From an uncultured Neisseria sp. (GTDB lineage Bacteria; Pseudomonadota; Gammaproteobacteria; Burkholderiales; Neisseriaceae): DNA of 5,549 nucleotides. Shown here piece after piece: positions 1-5,454 of this stretch (position 1 is the first letter of the stretch; every line of letters starts with the position of its first letter). Position numbers and translations under genes: made by a program. Location of the stretch: NCBI GenBank assembly GCA_927911515.1, contig CAKMQH010000158.1:1-5549 (forward strand), read 5' to 3'. The notes beneath the pieces are model-generated. The model was not told the DNA's origin and searched no databases. It saw only the letters and a program-made list of their open reading frames with translations.

Positions 1-483
1 CTTTCCGGCCGTTTGCGGCCTGACGGAGAAAAACAGGCGGTACTCAGATGGAAAGACAAGGCAGAGCGGCAGAAATGGCTCAAACACAGGCGGCGTAAGC
101 TAAAACGGCCGACCGACGGCTTTACGGTAGTGCATCAGACCAACTACAACGGCAGTACTTTTTTAGAAATCGAAGCAACGCCTGATTATTTAAAGCATTA
201 CCGTTCGCTGTTTCCTGACAACCGTTATCCCGAGGATTTGCCCCTGCCAAGAATTGCTTTGCATCCAATGTTTAGGCCTATACTTTGTTCTGATTCTGCT
301 GTAAGTTTTGAAAAATCATTAGAGGCTATTGACAACAACGGTCATATTAAGGATTTTCATGCAAGATTGTCTATTAAAGATAGTGTATCTCTATACTTTA
401 TGCATGATAACCAAGAAAATATGAGATGTAGCAAGGAAATATCTTATATTCAATATGAAAAAAATTATTTTATCACCAATTAA
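1..483 (+). CDS. Unrecognised protein, 3' part only (5' end outside window)
   Basis: The reading frame is open from the first base of the window to a TAA at 481-483, so the gene probably begins upstream. A TTG at 13 is the first possible start inside the window, but it has no visible ribosome binding site. About 160 residues are visible. The early part carries a strongly basic stretch (KHRRRKLKRP, coded near 82-111), followed by a mixed charged and aromatic segment containing FLEIEATPDYLKHYRSLFPD. I see no signal peptide, membrane segment or catalytic motif, and I do not recognise the family. Base composition changes inside the gene: the first roughly 280 bases look like ordinary neisserial coding DNA, while the last 200 are clearly A/T-rich. 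The next gene starts 39 bases after the stop on the same strand, so the two may be co-transcribed. The upstream product could then be a partner of that protein, but nothing in the sequence proves it. Confidence 0.6.
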   Translation, partial: LSGRLRPDGEKQAVLRWKDKAERQKWLKHRRRKLKRPTDGFTVVHQTNYNGSTFLEIEATPDYLKHYRSLFPDNRYPEDLPLPRIALHPMFRPILCSDSAVSFEKSLEAIDNNGHIKDFHARLSIKDSVSLYFMHDNQENMRCSKEISYIQYEKNYFITN

Positions 484-510
484 AATTAAAAATTTACTCT
501 AACAATTAAT

Positions 511-516
511 AGGAGA
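511..516 (+). promoter_or_regulatory. Ribosome binding site of the FrpC-like gene
   Basis: AGGAGA lies six bases before the ATG at 523, inside an otherwise A/T-only spacer. This is a strong Shine-Dalgarno match at good spacing, and it supports ATG 523 as the start of the 608-residue protein. Confidence 0.8.
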
Positions 517-522
517 ATTATT

Positions 523-2349
523 ATGGCAACAGTTCAAAATGCACAAATCCGGCAGCATTTTATTCGCATGGGCATGCCTAAAAAGGAGATTGATAGCATC
601 ATGCGGGATAATGTTATTATGCAAAAGACTCATATTTTTATCAATAAATGGGGGCTATCAAGTATTCGTGTCGATCATCATGTTCCAGCCACTTATACAA
701 CGAGAAAATTAAAAGGAGACATTGAATACCGTGAGATGGTATTTGGAAAAGATTATCTTACGGCTTCTGATTATGCCCATGAAATCGAGCATGGTATTTC
801 TGATACTCTTTATAGACTAGATCTTGCTGATGAGAGAAATCCAACAAAAAACCTTACTGCAAATGAGTATGCCCGCCGTTTTTTGTATGAAGAAGGAAAA
901 GCCGAATACAACCGTTTTCAGTTTGATTTGCGGAACAATCCCAAAGAAACCAAATACGGATCGGATACGGCAGCAATCAAGGCGATGAACCAGCAACAGG
1001 CTGTTGATTATTTTGCCCATAAAATGAAAACCCAAAACCCCAGCGGCCAGCCCAGCCATACTTATTGGACATGGGCGAAATCTATATTCCTTGAGGAAAC
1101 CAATCCAAACCTGCTAAACGGTAAAACTCCGGCCGAAAAGCAAAAAATTCTGCAATCAGGAATGGATGAAGCAGCGCCTGACCATCCCAACAGACTGTTT
1201 GGCGTAGGTGACGAGCGGGTTCGCTTTCAGAAAACCGATCCAAATATGCCGCTTAGTCTGATGCCGATGATGGCGCGTGGAAATCCTACGCTGATGGTGG
1301 TATTTGTACCTGCCAACAGCCGTTTGGCAGACGGTACGGTAACGACGGCTGCAAGAACAGCGTTATATTATTCTTCAGGCGGAAAGCAGGGGGCGATTGA
1401 ATTCGGTATCGGCAGCGCGGGCAAGAGTGTCAGCTTCAACGATAATTTAGTAAATTACTCAAAAAGTGCGTATGCGGCACTGATTACTTCAGCCAGTAGG
1501 CTTCATTCCAATGCAGTGAACCGCTTGGCTACTTTGGTCGAACAGCAAAAATCTGAACAGGCATCAGGAAAAGGCAAAGAAATTCATAATGAAAACGAAG
1601 CTTTGAAAGCTTTGCAGGATTTACTGAACAAAGCCAATATTTCACTTGATTTGCAGGGCGGAGTGGATAATCTTCAGCAGAATTTTGACCAAATTGCCAA
1701 AAATTACCATACTCCTCTTGCTATCGAGCTGTATGGAGAAGAGTTGCTCACGACTTCGGTAGAGGATGGAGTGAGTTTTGATATGGATGGCGACGGGATG
1801 GCCGAACAGACGGCTTGGCTCAAAAAAGGCAGCGGTTTTTTGGTTTGGGATAAAAATGGAGACGGCATGGTAAACGACGGAACGGAGATGTTTGGTGAGG
1901 CAACAGTTATGTCTGACGGCAAGCGCGCAGAAAACGGCGTAGAAGCTTTGAAAGATTTGGACAGCGACAATAATAATATCATTAATCAATATGATGAATT
2001 GTGGGGCGAGCTAAGAATCTGGCATGACGAAAACAGTAACGGGAAAACGGAGGAAGGAGAGCTTTCTCTATTGTCCGACTGGAATATCCAGTCGATCTCT
2101 TTGGATTTTGCAGAAATCAATCTGAAAGATGAAACCGATAATAAAATATTATTTGAATCAGAAGTGGTTTTGGAAAACGGGGAAAGGCGCAAGGTTGCCG
2201 ATATTGATTTCCAAAACGACAAAGGAATTTACAATGAGTTGGCAGGTGAAATTTCAGCAGAGACAGCCGCTGATGTCGTGTATCCGACGGAAATTTCAAC
2301 ATCGGTTATACTGCCCGGAGAAAATACTGCATATATCCCGGCCGTATAA
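523..2349 (+). CDS. FrpC-like calcium-binding protein with a putative zincin (HEIEH) domain
   Basis: This is a 608-residue protein with no signal peptide or membrane segment. Residues 86-90 read HEIEH, the HExxH zinc-metallopeptidase motif; EEGKAEY at 123-129 could supply a glutamate third ligand, as in gluzincins. Residues 250-395 are of unknown type and partly coiled-coil-like (Gln/Glu/Lys-rich around 340-370). From 397 the sequence resembles the self-processing module of the meningococcal RTX protein FrpC. EF-hand-like loops begin at D420 (DMDGDG), D443 (DKNGDG), D480 (DSDNNN) and D502 (DENSNG), with the family signatures GFLVWDKNG, EMFGE and ELRIWHDEN. In FrpC, calcium triggers cleavage of an Asp-Pro bond at the module start and formation of an Asp-Lys isopeptide link. 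Here the equivalent pair looks like Thr397-Pro398. No RTX nonapeptide repeats follow, so type I secretion is not evident. DNA is AT-richer than the downstream genes, suggesting acquisition. Proteolytic effector or toxin activity is inference; the module relationship is more secure. Confidence 0.9.
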   Translation: MATVQNAQIRQHFIRMGMPKKEIDSIMRDNVIMQKTHIFINKWGLSSIRVDHHVPATYTTRKLKGDIEYREMVFGKDYLTASDYAHEIEHGISDTLYRLDLADERNPTKNLTANEYARRFLYEEGKAEYNRFQFDLRNNPKETKYGSDTAAIKAMNQQQAVDYFAHKMKTQNPSGQPSHTYWTWAKSIFLEETNPNLLNGKTPAEKQKILQSGMDEAAPDHPNRLFGVGDERVRFQKTDPNMPLSLMPMMARGNPTLMVVFVPANSRLADGTVTTAARTALYYSSGGKQGAIEFGIGSAGKSVSFNDNLVNYSKSAYAALITSASRLHSNAVNRLATLVEQQKSEQASGKGKEIHNENEALKALQDLLNKANISLDLQGGVDNLQQNFDQIAKNYHTPLAIELYGEELLTTSVEDGVSFDMDGDGMAEQTAWLKKGSGFLVWDKNGDGMVNDGTEMFGEATVMSDGKRAENGVEALKDLDSDNNNIINQYDELWGELRIWHDENSNGKTEEGELSLLSDWNIQSISLDFAEINLKDETDNKILFESEVVLENGERRKVADIDFQNDKGIYNELAGEISAETAADVVYPTEISTSVILPGENTAYIPAV

Positions 2350-2404
2350 ACACGTTATCAGATATGGCTTCCAAAGATATTTGGCAGGATAATCCTTTTG
2401 CGTG
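2349..2404 (+). pseudogene. Possible frameshifted tail of the FrpC-like gene
   Basis: Directly after the stop of the 608-residue protein, another frame reads NTLSDMASKDIWQDNPFA and then TGA at 2402-2404. The peptide looks protein-like. FrpC-type modules normally continue beyond this point with a conserved segment (a DLREA-like stretch), so the present stop may be premature and this may be what remains of a longer C-terminus. The alternative is that it is simply noncoding spacer. Support is weak. Confidence 0.25.
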
Positions 2405-2409
2405 AGGCA

Positions 2410-2421
2410 TTCAGACGGCCT
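2410..2421 (-). repeat. DNA uptake sequence, AGGCCGTCTGAA form
   Basis: The minus strand reads AGGCCGTCTGAA, the AG-type neisserial DUS that promotes uptake of kin DNA through the ComP pilin receptor. It is a single copy, not paired into a hairpin. It sits between the AT-rich accessory gene and grxB, close to where the composition changes. Confidence 0.8.
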
Positions 2422-2442
2422 TTGCCCAATCAAACCCATTTT

Positions 2443-2449
2443 CGGAGGA
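2443..2449 (+). promoter_or_regulatory. Ribosome binding site fixing the grxB start
   Basis: CGGAGGA lies six bases before ATG 2456. The frame is open 18 codons further upstream to 2402, but that stretch would run through the DUS and this Shine-Dalgarno. Homologous glutaredoxins also begin at MKLYIYDHCPFC, so 2456 is the better start. Confidence 0.85.
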
Positions 2450-2455
2450 TTTTTA

Positions 2456-3097
2456 ATGAAACTGTATATTTACGACCATTGCCCGTTTTGCGTGCGTGCG
2501 CGGATGGCGGCTGGGCTGTTTGGCGCGGACGTTGAAGAGGTCGTGCTGGCAAACGACGACGAGGCAACGCCGATCGGTATGATCGGCGCGAAACAAGTGC
2601 CCATCCTGCAAAAAGAAGACGGTTCGTTTATGGGCGAGAGTTTGGACGTTGTCCGCTATCTTGACCGCGAAGGTCGTCTGAAAGATGAAACCCGCCCCGA
2701 AATCCAGGCATGGTTGGACAAAGTGGGCGAATACAACCTGAAACTCGTCCAGCCGCGCGTGATCAAACTCGAGCTGCCCGAATTTGAAACGCCGGAAGCG
2801 GTAAAATATTTCACGGACAAAAAAGAGAAAAGCATCGGCAGCTTCGCCGCCAATTTGGAGAAAACCGGTCAGTATGTGCAACGGCTGAACGGGGATTTGG
2901 CGGAACTGGAAACGCTGATGACCGAAGGCGGAGCAGGCTTGAACAGCGAAATCGGCATGGAGGACATATTGGTGTTCCCGATATTGCGCAACCTGACCGT
3001 CGTGCGCGGTATCGAGTGGCCGCAGAAGATTATGGACTACCTGCTGCGCATGAGCGAAGCATCGGGTGTGCCGCTGTATTTCGACCGCGCCTTGTAA
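2456..3097 (+). CDS. grxB: Glutaredoxin 2 (GrxB family)
   Basis: The product has 213 residues, close to the 215 of E. coli glutaredoxin 2. This is the unusual large glutaredoxin with a glutathione S-transferase fold, which reduces protein and mixed disulfides in the cytoplasm at the expense of glutathione. The N-terminal thioredoxin-like domain carries the dithiol active site C9-P-F-C12 in MKLYIYDHCPFCVRARM. The cis-proline motif KQVPIL and the glutathione-contacting GESLDVVRYLD follow, and an all-helical C-terminal domain fills the rest. The second half keeps the family pattern of a long helical region ending in MSEASGVPLYFDRAL. It is followed by tandem TAA TAA stops and a strong hairpin terminator. 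I see no convincing promoter in the 106 bases upstream. It appears to be a single-gene unit with ordinary neisserial composition, unlike the gene before it. Confidence 0.93.
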   Translation: MKLYIYDHCPFCVRARMAAGLFGADVEEVVLANDDEATPIGMIGAKQVPILQKEDGSFMGESLDVVRYLDREGRLKDETRPEIQAWLDKVGEYNLKLVQPRVIKLELPEFETPEAVKYFTDKKEKSIGSFAANLEKTGQYVQRLNGDLAELETLMTEGGAGLNSEIGMEDILVFPILRNLTVVRGIEWPQKIMDYLLRMSEASGVPLYFDRAL

Positions 3098-3119
3098 TAA
3101 CCGAATCCGTCGGATAAAA

Positions 3120-3167
3120 CAAACGGAAAGGTCGTCTGAAACAGTTTTCAGACGACCTTTCCGTTTG
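3120..3167 (+). terminator. DUS-containing intrinsic terminator after grxB
   Basis: Arms 3120-3141 and 3146-3167 are perfectly complementary over 22 bp and enclose a 4-base loop (CAGT). The centre of each arm is the uptake sequence AGGTCGTCTGAA, in opposite orientations, a typical neisserial arrangement. The outer part of the stem is A/T-rich but no long T-tract follows. It lies between two convergent genes and could act in both directions. Confidence 0.85.
3129..3158. repeat. Inverted pair of DNA uptake sequences (AGGTCGTCTGAA)
   Basis: The forward copy is at 3129-3140 and the reverse-complement copy at 3147-3158. Both are exact AGGTCGTCTGAA, the variant described for the N. mucosa group, which differs from the meningococcal ATGCCGTCTGAA at three positions. 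Confidence 0.85.
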
Positions 3168-3223
3168 CGCCCGCCCTACCTTCCGGGAGTGAATGGAATC
3201 AGGCGGAACAAGCATGGCGAGAA

Positions 3224-3269
3224 ATTGTTGATGTATGACCCCGAACAGATCGGGTGATACATCAATAAT
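3224..3269 (-). terminator. Terminator hairpin of the small lipoprotein gene
   Basis: Read on the minus strand, a long imperfect stem pairs 3250-3269 with 3224-3244. It contains the complementary GATGTAT/ATACATC blocks and a CCCGA/TCGGG top, and a short T-run (CAATTTC) follows. It lies 12 bases downstream of the lipoprotein stop, as expected for its terminator. The stem has mismatches and the T-tract is short. Confidence 0.6.
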
Positions 3270-3281
3270 TCCTAGCTGTGC

Positions 3282-3530
3282 TTATTGTGCGGCAGGTGCA
3301 GAAGCAGCAGCTGCGGCTGCGCCTTCAGCGGCGCTACGTTGGTAGCCTTTGTCTTTCATACATGCATCGAACACGGCGCGGTCTTGGTTAGCACCGGAAG
3401 CTTGTTGACATTGAGCGATTGCCTCTTCAACGCTTACGCTAGGGGTTTTAGCTTCTTCAGTAGTTTTGCTGCTGGAGCAGGCACCCAGCATCAGGCTTGC
3501 AGCGGCAACGGCGATCAATAAAGTTTTCAT
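3282..3530 (-). CDS. Small lipoprotein with a conserved cysteine pair
   Basis: The product has 82 residues and begins MKTLLIAVAAASLMLGAC. This is a short basic start, a hydrophobic core and a lipobox (LGAC) with Cys18 as the lipidation site, so the mature protein should be a membrane-anchored lipoprotein in the periplasm. After a Ser/Thr/Lys-rich linker, a small domain carries Cys41 and Cys57 (QCQQASG...FDACMKDKGY). The ACMxxKGY ending is seen in many small uncharacterised proteobacterial proteins, and the two cysteines could form a disulfide. The tail is low-complexity Ala-rich (GAAAAAASAPAAQ). The frame is open 23 codons upstream, but the signal peptide and the AGGAA ribosome site (3539-3543, eight bases away) fix the start at 3530. 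It is convergent with grxB and divergent from rhlE, so it is probably monocistronic. Function unknown. Confidence 0.87.
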   Translation of the reverse strand: MKTLLIAVAAASLMLGACSSSKTTEEAKTPSVSVEEAIAQCQQASGANQDRAVFDACMKDKGYQRSAAEGAAAAAASAPAAQ

Positions 3531-3557
3531 GTCGTATATTCCTATTGTGATTGATGG

Positions 3558-3586
3558 TTTACAGCGCAAATTTGCGTCTGTCTCAA
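3558..3586 (-). promoter_or_regulatory. Candidate sigma-70 promoter of the lipoprotein gene, with embedded palindrome
   Basis: On the minus strand TTGAGA (3586-3581) and TGTAAA (3563-3558) are separated by exactly 17 bases. This would place transcription about 20 bases before the start codon. The spacer contains the 12-bp perfect palindrome CGCAAATTTGCG at 3565-3576, positioned where a repressor operator would block polymerase. The match to -10 is four of six. Confidence 0.45.
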
Positions 3587-3788
3587 AACAGAGTCCCATC
3601 AGTACGATTTAGTTTCATTTACATATGAAAGTTTTCGATAAGTTTGAACTATGACAGTAAATGCCGTCAGGAAATGATAAGCGGTTTCAAAAATTTAAGG
3701 GACATAAACGCCGCCGGCATGGCAATGTAAAAAATCCCCTTACCGACTCGGCAACGCAGTCGAACAACCATGCCCCGACCGCCTGCCG

Positions 3789-3818
3789 TTGGGCGGCGCA
3801 AGGGTTTTATGGCATAAT
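3789..3818 (+). promoter_or_regulatory. Candidate extended -10 promoter of rhlE
   Basis: CATAAT at 3813-3818 matches the -10 consensus at five of six positions. It is preceded by TGG, giving an extended -10 (TGN). The upstream TTGGGC at 3789-3794 is a weak -35 with an 18-base spacer. Transcription from here would give a leader of about 165 bases before the helicase ATG. Confidence 0.4.
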
Positions 3819-3836
3819 CGCGCTTACCTTTCCATA

Positions 3837-3879
3837 CCGCAGAGACCACATCCCCACTTCTGCGGTTTGCCGTAAACCG
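3837..3879 (+). other. Two overlapping hairpins in the presumed rhlE leader
   Basis: CCGCAGA (3837-3843) can pair with TCTGCGG (3859-3865), and CGGTTT (3863-3868) can pair with AAACCG (3874-3879) across a 5-base loop. The two stems share 3863-3865, so they would compete for those bases. No U-tract follows, so this is not a simple terminator. A regulatory role is only a possibility. Confidence 0.3.
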
Positions 3880-3935
3880 GCCGCACACTTTGCCGGCGGC
3901 ATCCTATCGAACACACAATCAAAACATCCTCCCGT

Positions 3936-3947
3936 TTCAGACGACCC
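3936..3947 (-). repeat. Near-match DNA uptake sequence upstream of rhlE
   Basis: The minus strand reads GGGTCGTCTGAA, 11 of 12 bases of the AGGTCGTCTGAA uptake sequence, with the invariant CTG core intact. It is a single copy, not part of a hairpin, about 43 bases before the helicase start. Confidence 0.6.
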
Positions 3948-3989
3948 CATGCGGCATTCCGCATCCCGTCCGGACAGAAAGATACCGCC

Positions 3990-5396
3990 ATGAATCCATT
4001 CGCCTCACTCGGGCTTGGCAGCGAAATCGTTTCCGCGCTGACCGAACAAGGTTACGAAAACCCGACGCCCATCCAAGCCGCCGCCATCCCCAAAGCACTC
4101 GCCGGCCATGACTTGCTCGCCGCCGCCCAAACCGGCACAGGCAAAACCGCCGCCTTCATGCTGCCCAGCCTGGAACGCCTCAAACGCTACGCCACTTCCA
4201 GTACCTCGCCCGCGATGCACCCCGTGCGTATGCTCGTATTGACCCCGACGCGCGAACTTGCCGACCAAATCGACCAAAACGTGCAGGGCTACATCAAAAA
4301 CCTGCCGCTGCGGCACACCGTCCTTTTCGGCGGCGTCAACATGGACAAACAAACCGCCGACCTGCGCGCCGGCTGCGAAATCGTCGTCGCCACCGTCGGC
4401 AGGCTGCTTGACCACGTCAAACAGAAAAACATCAATTTAAACAAAGTCGAAATCGTCGTCCTCGACGAAGCCGACCGTATGCTCGATATGGGTTTCATCG
4501 ACGACATCCGCAAAATCATGCAGATGCTGCCCAAGCCACGCCAAACCCTGCTCTTTTCCGCAACCTTCGCGCCCCCCATCCGCAAGCTCGCCAAAGATTT
4601 CATGAACGCGCCCGAAATCGTCGAAGTCGCCGCGCAAAACACCACCAGCGCCAATGTCGAGCAACACATCATCGCCGTTGACGCGCTCAAAAAACGCAAT
4701 CTTTTAGAGCGGCTGATTGTCGATTTGCAGATGAACCAAGTCATCGTATTCTGCAAAACCAAACAAAGCGTCGACCAAGTCACCCGCGACCTCGTACGCC
4801 GCAACCTTGCCGCCCAATCCATCCACGGCGACAAATCCCAGCAAAGCCGCCTCGAAACCCTCAACGCCTTCAAAGAAGGCAGCCTGCGCGTCCTCGTCGC
4901 CACCGACGTTGCCGCACGCGGCCTGGACATCGCCGAGCTGCCCTTCGTCATCAACTACGAACTGCCGACCCAGCCCGAAGACTACGTCCACCGCATCGGA
5001 CGCACCGGCAGGGCAGGCGCGGACGGCGTCGCCATTTCCCTGATGGATAAAACCGAACAGAAAATGTTTGAAGCCATCAAGGAGCTGACCGGCAACGACT
5101 TGGCAGTCGAACGCATCGAAGGCTTCGAACCGAACTGGTGGGGTGCGGACGCCGACGGCGATGCCGCCGCAGACACCCAAGCCGCCCCGACCCGCAGCCG
5201 CGGCAGCGACAGAAACCGCTCCGAACGGAACAACCGCAGCGAACGCAATGACCGTAACGAGCGCGGCGACAAATCCCCAAAAGCCGACAAAACCGATCCC
5301 GGCGCCGCCTGCGGCACCATTGCCGGACGAAGCCGCCGCAGCCGCAGGGAACGCCAACCCTGCGCCCTGCTGCAACCCAATTACGGTACGAAATAA
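3990..5396 (+). CDS. rhlE: DEAD-box ATP-dependent RNA helicase, RhlE type
   Basis: The product has 468 residues with a complete two-domain DEAD-box core: Q motif with F4 and Q29 (PTPIQ), Walker A AQTGTGKT (46-53), PTRELA (86-91), DEAD (159-162), SAT (190-192), IVFCKTKQ in domain 2, ATDVAARGLD (304-313) and HRIGRTGR (334-341). Such proteins unwind short RNA duplexes in the cytoplasm and act in ribosome assembly and RNA decay. The best fit is the RhlE subgroup. The usual TPGR of motif Ib is TVGR here (135-138). After the core come an acidic patch (WWGADADGDAAAD) and a basic, Asn/Ser/Arg/Glu repeat tail from about 402 (RNRSERNNRSERNDRNER), likely a flexible RNA-binding extension. The last 40 residues may contain compensating frameshifts. 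The ribosome site is weak (AGAAAG), but the Q motif fits ATG 3990. A DUS-type terminator follows 22 bases after the stop. Confidence 0.94.
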   Translation: MNPFASLGLGSEIVSALTEQGYENPTPIQAAAIPKALAGHDLLAAAQTGTGKTAAFMLPSLERLKRYATSSTSPAMHPVRMLVLTPTRELADQIDQNVQGYIKNLPLRHTVLFGGVNMDKQTADLRAGCEIVVATVGRLLDHVKQKNINLNKVEIVVLDEADRMLDMGFIDDIRKIMQMLPKPRQTLLFSATFAPPIRKLAKDFMNAPEIVEVAAQNTTSANVEQHIIAVDALKKRNLLERLIVDLQMNQVIVFCKTKQSVDQVTRDLVRRNLAAQSIHGDKSQQSRLETLNAFKEGSLRVLVATDVAARGLDIAELPFVINYELPTQPEDYVHRIGRTGRAGADGVAISLMDKTEQKMFEAIKELTGNDLAVERIEGFEPNWWGADADGDAAADTQAAPTRSRGSDRNRSERNNRSERNDRNERGDKSPKADKTDPGAACGTIAGRSRRSRRERQPCALLQPNYGTK

Positions 5397-5418
5397 AAAC
5401 CGGTTCTCCATAAAACCC

Positions 5419-5454
5419 AAAAGGTCGTCTGAAAAAGATTTCAGACGACCTTTT
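5419..5454 (+). terminator. DUS-containing terminator after rhlE
   Basis: AAAAGGTCGTCTGAAA (5419-5434) pairs perfectly with 5439-5454 across the 4-base loop AAGA: a 16-bp stem ending in TTTT. The T-tail runs directly into the end of the Correia element. A terminator just after the helicase stop suggests the gene is transcribed alone or is last in its unit. Confidence 0.87.
5422..5451. repeat. Inverted pair of DNA uptake sequences (AGGTCGTCTGAA)
   Basis: Exact AGGTCGTCTGAA at 5422-5433 and its reverse complement at 5440-5451 make up the core of the rhlE terminator stem. This is the same dialect as the pair after grxB. Confidence 0.85.

Larger units (their letters stand above)
3531..3989. other. 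Divergent intergenic region between lipoprotein gene and rhlE
   Basis: This 459-base stretch holds the candidate lipoprotein promoter with its palindrome, a candidate rhlE promoter, two small leader hairpins and one near-match uptake sequence. Open frames of 73-110 codons here on both strands show no recognisable domain and no ribosome site. In 3600-3788 I see nothing I can name: the first part is A/T-rich and the rest mixed. Confidence 0.5.

Noticed and set aside
1237..1242. Asp-Pro at residues 239-240 (KTDPNMP) as the autoprocessing site
   Set aside because: It lies about 160 residues before the calcium module and lacks the downstream PLALDLDGDG-like context, so Thr397-Pro398 is the better positional equivalent.
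2388..2393. GATAAT as a -10 box for grxB
   Set aside because: No acceptable -35 hexamer lies 16-18 bases upstream, and the region may be part of the frameshifted tail of the preceding gene.
3660..3673. ATGCCGTC at 3661 as a meningococcal-type uptake sequence
   Set aside because: It continues AGGAA instead of TGAA, so the essential CTGAA part is missing.
3667..3888. Minus-strand frame beginning MCGRF, as in SRAP/HMCES proteins that use Cys2
   Set aside because: Only the first five residues match. The rest of the 73 residues lacks the SRAP core (no conserved Asn, Glu or His motifs), there is no good ribosome site, and it overlaps the rhlE promoter region.
3661..3993. Plus-strand 110-codon open frame upstream of rhlE
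   Set aside because: It has low-similarity, His/Pro/Arg-rich composition, no ribosome site and no domain, and it spans the promoter, hairpins and uptake sequence. It looks like chance open frame.
4704..5420. Long minus-strand open frame (238 codons) opposite the helicase
   Set aside because: This is a shadow of the GC-rich rhlE coding strand: repetitive Gly/Ala/Val/Phe composition without motifs, and the + strand gene is unambiguous.
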